A DNA stretch of 64,000 bases from Cephalotus follicularis (lineage: Eukaryota; Streptophyta; Magnoliopsida; Oxalidales; Cephalotaceae). Below, piece after piece: positions 1 through 11,229 of the stretch. A program made the translations under genes and the position numbers. Under the pieces are notes generated by a model that had not been told where the DNA came from, searched no databases, and was given only the letters and a program-made list of their open reading frames with translations. Each line of letters begins with the position of its first letter. Positions within the stretch are counted from its first letter, which is position 1. The DNA is taken from the NCBI GenBank assembly GCA_001972305.1, contig BDDD01001621.1, positions 124,001-188,000 of the forward strand, read 5' to 3'.

Positions 1-775
1 TTGACAATTTCCCGGTGCCTCTAACTGGGATCGGACTGGAATCGATTAGCCACTCTCTAGCCAAATTCAACATCAGGCCTAGTACGAAGTATGCCATACA
101 TGATGGATCCCACATGTGAAGCATAAGGCAGCCTATTCATACGTGTCTTCTCCTCAAAAGTCCTAGAAGACATCCTCTTGGAAAGGTGAATTCCTTGGCT
201 AATAGGCAATAAGCCATATATGGAATTCCTTTCCGTACCAATTCAGCACCCTGCTGATGCACTGGCTTTGAGAATGTCTAAGCAACCTACTTGATCTATC
301 TCTCATAGATCTTCATTCTCAAAATGTAGGAAGCCGTTCCCAAATCATTCGGGGACAAGTTCTTGGTTAACTATACTGTAACATACCTACACCATTCTCT
401 ATGTGTAGTATGTCTTGTACATACAATGCCAAGAAAGTGATTTATGGGTTATCCTATTTCTGATACACATTATGTTTATCAGTGTCTTCAATGAGTCTAA
501 AAGATTTTAATGGTCTTGTCAAATCGGATATTTCATCTATGGGATGCTTGCTCCAGGTCTTTGGAAGACCTTAGGAGTTTGCACCTTCTGTGCTAGTGCT
601 TCTCGGATGTAAACCCCTCAGGGTTGGGACATATAAATGCCCTCTTCAAGATAGGCCTTCAACAAAGCAGTCTTGACACCCATTTGCCATAGCTCATTAT
701 AACAATTAGTAGCAATATCAAGCATTATCTGAATGGACTAAAGTATTGCAACTGTAGAGAAAATTTCGGTATAGT
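1..775 (-). pseudogene. Ty1/copia reverse transcriptase remnant (copia II)
   Basis: Read on the minus strand from 775 downward, the sequence gives recognisable Ty1/copia RT pieces: YYTEIFSTVAILESIQIM, then WQMGVKTALLKAYLEEG, matching the usual ETFSPVAMLKSIRIL...WQMDVKTAFLNGNLEE block of plant copia RT. Further down are frame-broken traces of the later RT and connection region. There are many stops and frameshifts, so it is a dead fossil. It is cut by the window start and, at 776, by the insertion of a gypsy-type LTR. The same region of a related copia (element F) is found at 8340-9077. I take it as the distal part of the copia whose gag and leader lie at 49802-58671, because the strand and order agree; the integrase region between them is missing. 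Confidence 0.8.
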
Positions 776-1288
776 AGTAACGCCCAGAAATTCCATTAAT
801 GTATTGTTGTAATTTCCCTTGTGATCTTATGGAGAATTAATGAGAATCGTGAGATTTTAGCTTAATGTTGAAATTTGAATGCGAAAAAAGCCAAAGGGAA
901 AAGACGAGTGAGCATCGATGCCAAAAGTTAGCGTCGACAACAAGGAAAGAGAGGCACGCTTAAGGCTCCTTACCTTAAGGCATTGAAGCCAAGCGATGGC
1001 GATGACGTCCATCATTCGAGAACAAAAGAGGTAGACGTTAACATGGTTCGATGAGCCTGTTAGTGCCAGGGAAGGAAGTCAACACCTAAGGTTGACATCG
1101 ATGCCTAAAACTGTCGGTAGAATAAGACAAAACACTAACAGAAGCTGCGTGAGGGACAAGTGGAAGACACTTTATCTCTTCCCCATGCTCTGTAGTGACA
1201 TAAAGTAGAGAGGAAGTGATTGATAGGTGTCATGTCGGCAGAGAAAAGAAGAAGATAGAGGGACGCGTGGTGCCTTGCATTCAGTGGA

Positions 1289-1290
<2 letters not shown>

Positions 1291-1323
<33 letters not shown>
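1291..1323. repeat. (GA)n microsatellite
   Basis: About 16 GA dinucleotides lie in the purine-rich leader of LTR-B. The other LTRs of this type (for example 15480-15520) have only imperfect purine tracts at the same relative place, so this looks like local slippage expansion. Confidence 0.95.
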
Positions 1324-1325
<2 letters not shown>

Positions 1326-1834
1326 TCCATAAAGCATATCTCTCACCTTCACCATCTTCAACCATCACGCGAGAAAGAGAAATAAAGAGAAGGAAAATGG
1401 TGAGGAAAAAGAGGAACGGAAGAAGGGAGAAGCCATATCTCTCCATTATTGGACCTGAAAGCTTGGAGGCTCAAACCGAGAGTGGAGCTGAGCACGAACT
1501 GAGAGTTGTTGCATCAAACCAGGGAGCTCAAAAACCACTGGTCGGTGAGACTTAAAGAGGTGGACTTCGATTCCTAACTTGGAATCAGAGGTAGGAATTT
1601 TATAACTGTATTTTTAAGTTCAATTCTAAGAAGAGTCGTTTGATGAAAGGCATGAATGATGGATTTGTGGATTGAGTGATTTATGTGGGATGTCTTTGAG
1701 TGATAAACTGTTGTAGATATCCTGTTTGGATGAATATGGACTAAGTATTGCACATGTTGTTTTTCTTGGATCCACTATTTTGTGATATGGTTGTGTGTTA
1801 AAATGGAAGAGACGTTGTTATGGTCTTAGAGACA

Positions 1835-2440
1835 TCGATGCCTAGAGTGTGCATTGATGCCTTGGTCTGTTAAATGAGAGAAAAGGATGCATGATGCGTT
1901 GGTGCCTAAGGTTCCTTACCTTAGAGCGTCGATGCCAAGAGATAACGCATTGATGCCTAAGTGTCTGTCGTAGACATGGTGTGCTATCAACGTTAACGCC
2001 CACAGCGAATGTTGGTGCCTGAGTGGGTTGCCATGCACGTTGACGCCTAGAGTAGATGTTGACACCCAAGAGGACTACTATGAACGTCAACACCGTAAGG
2101 TAACGTTCAGGCCAAGGAGAAAGGCATTGATGCTTATGGTTGCTACCTTAACGCGTCAACGCCAAAGGGATAGAAGTTAACGCCTAGGGCTCCTGCCTTA
2201 AACTTTAATGCGTGGGAGACACGTAGGTTGACGCCTGGGGTTTGTATTAACCCTAGAGAAAATGTTGGCGCCTGAGGGGGTTGCCGTGCCCGTTAACGCC
2301 TTCGGTGGACGTTGACGCCTAAGAGAACTGCTATGAGCGTTGATGCGTGTAGGGTATACATTGACGCCAAAAGAGACTAATTGCGTTTTGGAGCACAAGG
2401 TGCCATACACGTTGACGCCTAGAGTTAGGTGTTGACGCCA
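1835..2440. repeat. Dispersed GTCGAC-type motif cluster in LTR-B
   Basis: More than a dozen variants of CGTTGACGCC / CGTCGATGCC / CATCGATGCC, on both orientations, are spread through this stretch, separated by 15-50 bases. They are decayed relatives of the palindromic motifs seen in the D, E, H, C, A, A', A'' and G LTRs. Confidence 0.7.
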
Positions 2441-2922
2441 AAAGGGTCTGTCTACATTCTAAGCATATGTTTGCTTGCATACCGCTGTGATTTGATTGGG
2501 CTTACCTCGCCATGTGCCGGTTAGCGCCGATATATGTATGGATTGGATTGAATAAATGATTTCCAAAATGTTTTGTCATTTTGGAAAAGTATATACACGA
2601 TTTTACCATAAATCACTATTTGATATGAAATACTATATTTCAATAGATTGAAACGTGATTTCAGGGATTGATACATATTTTCAAAAAATATGTTTTGGAC
2701 AAGTATTTTATAAAACATAAATTACTTGATAATGAATTTGGGATTATATATATCCAAATGTGTTTATGGTTTCAAGCGTTTACAAATGAATAACTACTTG
2801 AAGCATAATTGATCGATTATACATTTTGAATAAATGTGGTATTTCAAGCATTTATAAATCTATAAATTACATGGAAATGAATTGATTGAATTTATTGATG
2901 GATTGTGATGGGAATTCCACAT

Positions 2923-3146
2923 TAGTTACTAAACACGGAGTGGAAGTAACTAGGAATTTCACATGCGTTGGCTACTAAACACAGAGTGGAAGTAGCTAGG
3001 GTTTCCCATTTATTGGCTACTGAACACATAGTGGAAGTAGTCAGGGACTCCCATATTCATTTGTCACTAAACACAGAGTGGAAGTGACTGGGTTACTAAA
3101 CACATAGTGGAAGTAATCGGGTGCTAAACACAGAGTGGAAGCAACC
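2923..3146 (+). repeat. Six-unit hairpin array with changing stems
   Basis: Each unit is a 6-8 base stem, a nearly constant AAACACAGAGTGGA loop, and the complementary stem. Stems: TAGTTACT/AGTAACTA (2923-2930/2945-2952), GGCTACT/AGTAGCT (2970-2976/2991-2997), GGCTACT/AGTAGTC (3015-3021/3036-3042), GTCACT/AGTGAC (3063-3068/3083-3088), GGTTACT/AGTAATC (3091-3097/3112-3118), and a decayed unit at 3119-3146. Stem bases differ between units but stay paired or form G-T wobbles. Confidence 0.8.
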
Positions 3147-3436
3147 CTGGATTGGACTGATTTTTACGCTATGACATGATTAACTGGATTGGATTGATTT
3201 TGTCCGATGTGACATGATTGACTGGATTGGATTGATTTGTCCATTGTGACATGATTGTTTGGACTGACTGGTCCTTTGAGACCTGATTGATGGGTTATAC
3301 CTATTAGCATATATGCATATATACGTACACATACATATGTATATACATATTGTGTATTGCATCATGAATGCATTCATCTCATGACATCTGTTATCGCTGT
3401 CCCCAAAGTACTTTTATGTTTTATCTACTTAGCCAA

Positions 3437-4983
3437 TGATATTACATCTTTTAGATTTTTGTGCTACGAGGGACGATTAGAAATTTGTTGATCAATTCGT
3501 AAGTCATTGATGTGATCGCTTAAGGTGCGAATTTCTATCGTTCTTTGGCTATCTTGTTTTATCGAACTAAAATCAGTTTTGTTTTATGCTATGTTCCTTC
3601 ATTTTATGAACTTGGTTATGTTTTATAGTTTTGATATGTTTAGAAATAAAGTCGGTATGATATTTTTGTGAAAATGAATATTTTCTGGCTTTATAATTTG
3701 GTTCTGAAATGTTTACGAAATGTTATGCAATCATCTCTTTATTTTGAAAATAAATAAGATGATTTTCCGTTTATGAAAGTATAATGATTTTGATAAAGAA
3801 CATGAGTTCTACTATCGAAGTGTGTTAAACGAACATGACTATCACATTAGGAAGTGTATTAACTTTGGATAAGGATATACAGAGATATTTCCCACCTATG
3901 GGGCATACCATAGGCATGTCGTAGGCCTGGCACGGGCACATGACACTTCCGTAGCGGTGTGATTAGACTACGACGTCTCTCTATGTTATGAATAAATCTC
4001 ATGAGGTGGATTTATGGATCCGTTATGTATGATATCCTAGGATATGTTAAGGATTCGGATATTGGGGATTGATTGTGTAGTGCCGCACATGTCTTTCCGT
4101 CAGAGCATGTGGGCCTTACAAACCCCTTGCACTTAAGCATATGTACTTTGGATCTCTATGATGAGATTTCGGAATCGGATAAGTCTCTGTTATATGTTTT
4201 GGATCTCTATGATGAGATTATGGAATCGGATACGTTTTGTTTTGAAATATTTAATTTGGATAATGTTAAAGAAATTTTGAATATTGTTTCGGATACCGTT
4301 TTGACATTTTAGATTTGACTTTGAAACTTGGATTATGATTTGAAACTTGAATATTGGTTGAAAATCAGATTTTGCCTTCAGATGTCGAATCGAAAAATTG
4401 TCAAATGTTTTGGATGCTAATATTGGTTTTGGAATTGATAGAATTGTTTATATGACTACTTTTCTTCGTTTTCTGAAATAATGTTAAATTATGTTTATAC
4501 ATGAGTTATATGCTATTTAATGGTTCAGGTAATTTCTATTCTTTAAAGTATCCTTTTATGTTTTATAATTCTATATCCGTACTGAGGTTTGCTCAGCCGC
4601 GTTTTTGTTTTCCATGCGGCAGGTATTCTGGGACAACATATGGGAAACGTGTGATGAGTGATGTCCACCATGTCTGAGGATCATCTAGGAGTGTGATCTT
4701 GCTATGTATCTATTAGGATTAGTCTATGAACAATGAGTAATTTTTTGGTTCATTATTTCAGTATTTGACTTAAGGATTGTGTTTAAGAATTTGGCTTATG
4801 TTTATGCTTTCAGTTTATAAATAAAGTTTCAGACTATGTCTTAGATTTTAAATGTTATGTTTAGACCATCACGCATTTGAATAAAAGATACACTAAAATT
4901 TTGATAAAAGAAATAAAATCGAGCTTTGTTATAAGATATGTTATGAATAGTTTCGAAATAGGTAACCGTAACGAGGTGTTACA
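3437..4983 (+). repeat. LTR-A copy 1, 5'-truncated
   Basis: This matches the distal ~1.55 kb of the two complete LTR-A copies at 42657-45508 and 46987-49801, from TGATATTACATC to the terminal GTGTTACA. The first ~1.3 kb of the LTR, including the CAGTCGACTG array, is absent and LTR-B sequence abuts it instead. A 16-base segment seen just before the end of the other copies is also missing. It is followed by a good primer-binding site and the gag leader, so it is the 5' LTR of the first A unit. Confidence 0.9.
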
Positions 4984-4988
4984 AGAAA

Positions 4989-5000
4989 TGGTATCAGAGC
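4989..5000 (+). other. Primer-binding site (tRNA-iMet), element A unit 1
   Basis: TGGTATCAGAGC, five bases after the LTR end, is complementary to the 3' end of plant initiator tRNA-Met. It fixes the LTR boundary and the plus-strand orientation of element A. Confidence 0.92.
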
Positions 5001-5145
5001 ATAGGTTTTTCCTTTCTTAGAAAACCTATCTAGGTTTGACCTGTGAGATTGGGTAGACCTTGAGTTAGGATCTTTTTTTTGTGGTCTTTCTGACTTGTCT
5101 TTTGTTTCGACCTTGGTTTCTTTTGTTGTTGTGTTATGTTTCGTC

Positions 5146-5346
5146 GATGGTACGAACAAGGAATACCCGTCAAGGAAACGAACCGACTGAGACTCGTGAA
5201 CAGGTACGAAATGAGACAACGGTTGAGGAATTGGTGCGACAGGCAGTTGCTAAAGAAGTGGGTCGACTAATTCATGCTATGCAAAATCAAGGGCATGGAC
5301 GCCAAGAGCAAGTTGCGGTGGAGAATGCACCGGCTGACGATCAGAC
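5146..5346 (+). pseudogene. gag: gag of element A unit 1, N-terminal part
   Basis: The Gag start is ATG at 5146 (MVRTRNTRQGNEPTETREQ...), open for 67 codons to the insertion point of copia F at 5346/5347. The same N-terminus is found at 45685 in the second unit. The reading resumes at 41555, after the whole 36-kb F insertion. The N-terminal segment is acidic and glutamine-rich with no recognisable domain; the retrotransposon Gag domain proper lies in the second part. Dead because it is split. Confidence 0.88.
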
Positions 5347-7792
5347 TGTTGGAACCCGGGAGGGGTCCCGGTCGATTTTGGGTCTGAGATGCAAGTGTGT
5401 ATAATTTTAAATTTTCAAAAACCACCAAGACTGCAAGTCAAGGTTCACAATTACATCTGACTACCAAAATCTATTAGCCTAGGATCACCGTTTAATGATC
5501 AATCCAACAAACGTAAACACGCATACATCCACTTTTCACATATATAAACACAGCGGAAACAAATGATTAGTAATCATACCAACGTTGGCGGCTCCATCAC
5601 TTTACCGCTACGCGCTTGCCGATGCAACTGCCGGTTACCGGCTCCACTGTCGGTTTCTGGCTAGTCCACAAAAATTTCATCCAAGACACCGACGGACTCC
5701 TGGAGCTCCGATCTATCCACTGGTGTCAGAGAAACGGCGGGAAACGCCCCGGAATGGCGGCGGTGGCGCAGGCAATGGTGGAGACAAGGCGGGTCAACCC
5801 GACCCGGAGAAAACGAGGTCGCCGTGACATCGGACCGCCACCACCAGCCATGAAATCTTGCGATCTACACAGCTGGACCAAAGACCTGCCGTGAATTGGC
5901 GTGGAACGCCGACCCACGGCGAACAGCGCTCCAAGTTGACACAGTCATCCCGAAGTGCAAAGACCGGCCAAACAACAGCCGGTCACACCTAGTCTAGGGC
6001 CGAAATAGGTAGAGCCAAGGCGGGTCCACCTACTGAGACCACAGGTGGCGGAAGAGAAGGCCGGCAGCAGGAGACGCACAAAGCGTCGGGTCCAAACCAG
6101 AGAGAGAAGAGAAAAAAGGGAGAGAAAGGGAGAGAGGCTTACCGTGGATGAGAGCCGATCTCTTTCCCCGGCCACCGACACCAACGACGTCGACATCACC
6201 GGCCGGAACGTGTCGCCAGATGCACAGCGCGTATCTCTCCCTCTTGCGCGTACCAGGCGCGCCAAAGACGGGTTGTACCCGTGTGTGTTGAATTTTGACG
6301 AAGTCCAAATTGTTTTTATCTCTTTCTTCCTTTTAATAAATTAAAAGTCTTAAAAAAAATGCTCACAAACATTTCTTTTGTCTCTCTCGGTTTGAATTAT
6401 ATGCATCCCGCACAATGTATGTAACAACATACTCCCACTGTGGTGTCCCTTAATATATCAATTTGACAATACGTTGGTAAATTTAATTAATAAATAAACC
6501 ACTAATGCCAAATTAATATATACTAGTTAAAACTAGATTTTCCGCCAAGCTAGCATGTGTGTAGCATGCGTCAAGTTTCCAATAATCAGGTGGGACCTGA
6601 AAGCCCGGTTTGAATCCGACACGACAATAAATTTCTCAGAACATCCCATGAGTTCTGGTACGACTATCTTAATAGTCTCCGACTATTAAAACAGCCCCGG
6701 TGTCAATCCTATCATCCCCCGGATCCGTAGAATCAACTACGTCTATATGTCGACATCTGGTAAACCAGTACTTTATCCAGTCAATGACATATGTGTCATG
6801 TATCCTATGTCATACTTAGCTCCGACCGTGACCTAAGGTTCGGAATAATGTTACCCCTAGGTAAAGTGGTGATAACTATAAATTTACGTACGCATTGAGA
6901 CTTTCGGCAAACTTCCCCGGAAACCCCGTTTCCAGTCTGCCTATACCTGATCAGGGTTTTATGAGTCTCAACGAACATAAATAATATAGAGCCGATCACC
7001 CTGCATACGGGTGTGACGATCCCTTATTGCAAACTCACCAATACATCTTAATGAAGCTCCCACAAGGCCCACAGATGACCCTTTTGCCAGCACGTGGCTA
7101 GTGCTGGGGAAGGCGGAAATCAAAACCAAGCAGTTACAACACAATGCATGCCAGCCGCTCAGGTCTGAGGACACAACGTAGTCCACAAATGGTCTACTAG
7201 TCACCATAGACTATACAGTACCGAGACTATAGGAATCCTATTGACATAGGTATGACTTGCCAAATAGGTTTCCTATGGTGGGTCTGTTCAGTCTCATGCT
7301 CCTTAGCACGAACCCCACATTATGCTTTAGGATAAATCCAAATGGTAATGAGATGGTCCATCCTCCACATACCCCGGGAGCAAGCATAATACAACAAGTC
7401 TTTACGGTTCAACAATTGCCCTAAGAAAGTGAACCTATGACTTGAAACATTCTGCCATAAGGGAGTAGGGATCTCATTCTCATAACCTCTCAGGCATGAG
7501 ATCCAACCCCTCGAACGACAGGGCACGATATATGTACTCGGATGACATCGTGATCTCCTGATCCATTTAAGATGGTTTGGGATATACATATAGCGGGTTG
7601 CCATTGTTGATTGAATATGCACTATAAAACACGAAAAGGAATTCAAATTGTATAAATAGAGATTGTAATATACATACATGCAGCCGCCCCGTGGCTTAAA
7701 GAGATATCTCCAATTAAGGAGTGCATCCCATACAAACATTTATATTTATGAAGAGCCACCCCGTGACATGCAAGGACACCCCTACTCTAACA
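5347..7792 (-). repeat. 3' LTR of copia F
   Basis: This 2446-bp LTR pairs with 39105-41549. It has a GC-rich stretch (about 5585-6300) that contains on the minus strand a pyrimidine-rich run and a splice-donor-like GGTAAGCC near 6138. The polypurine tract precedes it on the minus strand (complement of 7793-7803). Open frames of 60-140 codons occur on both strands here and in the other LTR, but they have no recognisable domain and are explained by LTR duplication. Confidence 0.92.
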
Positions 7793-7849
7793 ATCTTCCA
7801 CTTGGCACTCAAGCCACGAAGACCTTTAGCCTAAGCCAATCACACTTCC

Positions 7850-9077
7850 GCTGTCGCTTAAGTACTACTAATGCTCATGGCATTGGTCAGTGGGTCTGCC
7901 AAAATTTGCTCATGTTGCAAATATCTCTAGGATAAAGTTTTCTCTGTATACGATATCATGAATCATATAATATAATGATACCGTTGCTTAAGTTTAGAGC
8001 GGTAATGAGACTGGGTTTCATAGCCTGTGCAAAGGCCCCCTATCGTCGTCACTCTACACAACTGGACGAAAGATAGATGGAACTACATAAAGTTCCACAA
8101 CGAACTTCCGCTACCAAACAGCAACTTTGCGATATCATAGGTTGTAACATACTCTTATTGCATGGTTGAGTCAATAGTATCCCACTGTTGTAGACTCATC
8201 CAACTCACACAGCACCTTCGTGTAGGATAATCACATATCCTGATAAGATTTTGTGATCATCTAGATCATAGATGAAATCAGAGTCAACATAACTCTTATT
8301 CAATTCACTATCTTCTCCAGATGTCAATAAGAAATCCTGAGTCACTCTCAGATCTCTTTGAGAATTCCCAGTGCCTCTCACAGGGATTGAACTGATAATC
8401 GACTAGCCAGACCCTTAGGCTTGTAAGATGTCAAGCCTAGTACAAAGTATGATATTGCATGATGTAGCCTTTAGTCGAAGCTTAAGGTAACTGACTCATA
8501 CAATACTTTCCTCTGATGTCTCTTTCAACATCCTCTTGGAAAGATGAATTCCTTGGCTAATTGACAATAAGCCAAACACGGAATTCAGTAATCCATACTA
8601 TATCAGCACCTTGCTGATGTACTGGCTTTGGGAAAGTCCGAACAACCTACTTGATCTACTCTTAAGATCTTCATTCTCAAAATGTAGGAAGTCTCTCCCA
8701 AATCCTTTTGGAGAAGTTCTTGGTTAATTGTACTATAACATACCTACAACATTACCAATGTGTAGAATGTTATCCATGTACAGTACTAAGAAAGTGATAT
8801 CTGGGATATCCTATTTCCGGTAGACTTAAGGCAAAGCATCGTTTTTGATAAAATCAAAAATATATGTTTCAGCTACGGGTTCCTTGCTTAAGGTCATACA
8901 CAAACCTTAGAAGTTAGCACACACTTTGTGCTAATGTTCCTTGGATGTAAACCCCTCGAGTTTGGGACAGTAAGTTGACCTCTTCAAGATCGTCCTTTTT
9001 CAAGGTTATCTTGACACCATATTTCCATTTCTTATTTCCATAACGAGTGGCAATTACAAGCATTATTCGAATGGACT
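7850..9077 (-). pseudogene. pol: copia F RT (part) and RNase H remnant
   Basis: On the minus strand from 9077 downward: IKSIRIMLVIATRYGNKKWK, then RT traces; near 8250-8100 RNase H traces (EYVTTYDIAKLLFGSGSSLW, matching the usual EYVTACDIAKEAVWIRKFV), and at about 7890 QILADPLTNAMS (usual NIADPLTKALP). Stops are frequent. The RT N-terminal part is on the other side of element C, at 33117 onward. It is homologous to 1-775. Confidence 0.82.
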
Positions 9078-10352
9078 TAATCTGTAGCGCCCCCGACCCG
9101 AGTCCACTTTAAGCTCAAAGCGAGCTCCGAAGATCGGTGCGTTATGTGGGTGTGACCTTTGACCGTCAAATTGTTTAACCATTTAACGATCCATATCATA
9201 TCATTTAATCTTGACTTAGATTTAAAACCTAACATTATTACTCAATAACTTCACAAGATCACATATGCTTACATCTTCGAACACCAATTTCGAAAATGTT
9301 ATATTCTCATTGTCATGATCATTTCTAATACTTTTGCATTTGTACATCACTTAACATGTAACCTTTCACAGTGGAAAAACATAAACTTATCACATCATAA
9401 AACAATCATATGCTCACCTTTATCATTAACTTCTCATACTCTTAAGTATGTTCAATAACTTTTGATATCATCATCTTACATAAAAACATCATAACCTATA
9501 GCATTCACTTCCTTAGTTTAACATATATACATCGTTTATCATAAAACATTACACAGCGGAAAACATTAACACATGACATTAAAACATAAATGCATAGCAT
9601 ATCATACTTCCTTTCCTTACTCTTCTTTTGCGAACTTCCTCTAAAGCTCGCAACTTCACGTTCAACGTTTCCTGGAAGATTTGTTTGAAAACAAGACATT
9701 GAAAGGAGTGAGCTTTAAATAGCCCAGTAAGAATCATAGTCATAAAACGTTATCGAAATCTGTTGTTTTTGATAATTTTTATCAAAACATTTTCAGTTCA
9801 TATATTTTCAAATATCATTGAAAATCATTTTCTAGTTTTCAAAACCAGAACATTTCACTATCGAAATCCATTTTTCGGATAACTTTCATAAAATCGGAAC
9901 ATTTCTAAAATCATGCATTTCCTGGTGTATAACACTGGCATACTTGAAAACAATCAAAAAAGTTTTCCAATCATACTTTCTTTTGGCTTGTATCACAGCC
10001 ATACTTGAAAACATCAGTAAAATCATTTTCTTCACATTCATAAACAAAACATCTTTGAAACACTTTTTCTGTTCATATCTCATGAAACAGAACATTTCAT
10101 AAAACTTAATGGTCGCGAACCTTTAATAAACCCTTTCACACCGCTTCACAGGGGCATTGTGCACTCCCCGACTACTATCCTTACATCACATGCATGCCCG
10201 TGAGCACGCTCGGCTCCATTAACTTTGGCATCTCGCTCCATTTCCCTTGTATCGCGATCCAATGGTGGTTCATTCATTAATCTTTTACTAGATTAATCCT
10301 CACTGGATCGCAATCCAGTAGTTGTTCATTCATTTCATAAAACATTTCTTAT

Positions 10353-10606
10353 ACTTTGAGTGACCAGCTCAAAGCATTCATAACACATTTCTTTTCATTT
10401 GAGTAATTAACTCAAATGCATTCATAAAACATTTCTCTTCATTTGAGTACTTAACTCAAATGCATTCATAAAACATTTCTCTTCATTTGAGTAGTTAACT
10501 CAAATGCATTCATAAAACATTTCTCTTCATTTGAGTAGTTAACTCAAACGCATTCATAAAATCTTCCTTAATACCTTGAGTGATCAGCTCAAAGCATTCA
10601 TAAAAC
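10353..10606. repeat. Tandem palindrome array, 44-bp period (C LTR)
   Basis: Four units share ATTTGAGT-NNTTA-ACTCAAAT, at 10397, 10441, 10485 and 10529, exactly 44 bases apart. They are flanked on both sides by CTTTGAGTGANCAGCTCAAAG units (about 10354 and 10575). Each unit is a 9-base inverted repeat. Just before lie more inverted repeats such as CTGGATCGCAATCCAG (about 10303). The same array is in the other LTR at 31545-31800, where one hairpin reads CTTGGATCATGATCCAAG. Confidence 0.9.
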
Positions 10607-11222
10607 ATCATTGTAAAACCTTTCTAAAATTGGTTTTCCATATAGAAACCATCATTTAATTCCTTTCACAATTCATAAAACATTTCTCATCACTTTGATT
10701 AATTAACTCAAAAACCTTTAGAAAACAGTTTTGCATAACTTTTCTAAAATAGATATTTCTTATAGAAATAATAAATTTCATAGAAAACTTAAAACATAAA
10801 AGTTAAAGTAGAGATCTCAATGAATCTATAGAGATAAAAATCATAAAATTCCATTGAGAAACGAAGCTGCAATGAATTTTTAAAGTTCCAGTTTCCTTTT
10901 GAAAACAAGACCTGAGTAGTAGAAGAAAACATTGCTTTTGATCAATAATTCTAAAGAATTTCGAGATGAATCAAACATAAAAGTTAAAGTAGACATCTTA
11001 AGGTTTTCAAAACATTCAACCATTAAAATGTTCATGGGGAAATGAGCAAGATATCAATAAAACTATCTACTGCATAATTTGGAAGTAAAACAGAGGAAAC
11101 TTTGACATAAATGGGTATAGAATCTCCTTACCTCACTTGATCTCCTTCTCTTCTTCCCTCCCACGAATTCTCCTCTCCAATATCAATAGAAACCAACCAT
11201 TTGTTCAGATGAGAATACACAC

Positions 11223-11229
11223 ATATATA
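11223..11229 (-). promoter_or_regulatory. TATA-like box of C LTR
   Basis: ATATATA lies in an A/T-rich context, about 690 bases into the LTR on the minus strand, repeated at 32418-32424 in the 5' LTR. It is followed on the minus strand by a purine/pyrimidine leader and a splice-donor-like site. The start of transcription is inferred, not shown. Confidence 0.5.

Larger units (their letters stand above)
776..3436 (+). repeat. Truncated gypsy LTR (LTR-B) inside copia II RT
   Basis: The start AGTAACGCCCAG resembles the TGTAACGCCCG/TGTAAAGCCCGG starts of the D and E LTRs, with the expected TG mutated to AG. It shares their layout: a GTCGAC-type motif cluster (about 1835-2440), a purine-rich leader, the CCTAACTTGGAA...AGGTAGG block (1573-1596) and a hairpin array (2923-3146). 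The last part (3300-3436, ending CTACTTAGCC) matches the D/E LTR stretch that normally continues GAGTGAGGACAAAGGC, but here it stops abruptly and LTR-A sequence begins. It is therefore a 3'-truncated LTR of a D/E-related family. No internal region or TSD is left. Confidence 0.75.

Noticed and set aside
4073..4312. 79-codon frame (HVFPSEHVGL...LDLYDEI) kept in all three LTR-A copies (also 44515-44835 and 48925-49164)
   Set aside because: It lies wholly inside the LTR, comes partly from a duplicated GGATCTCTATGATGAGAT block, varies in start, and is degenerate in A'. Conservation follows from LTR duplication, so I do not call a gene.
6030..6344. Open frames of 92-106 codons on both strands of the GC-rich part of copia F LTRs (also 39788-40102)
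   Set aside because: GC-rich sequence gives long frames on both strands at once; no domain; present in both LTRs only because LTRs are copies. The minus-strand frame crosses the donor-like site.
7320..7739. 139-codon minus-strand frame at the end of copia F 3' LTR
   Set aside because: It is inside the LTR, and the matching stretch of the other LTR (41080-41490) is interrupted, so it is not maintained.
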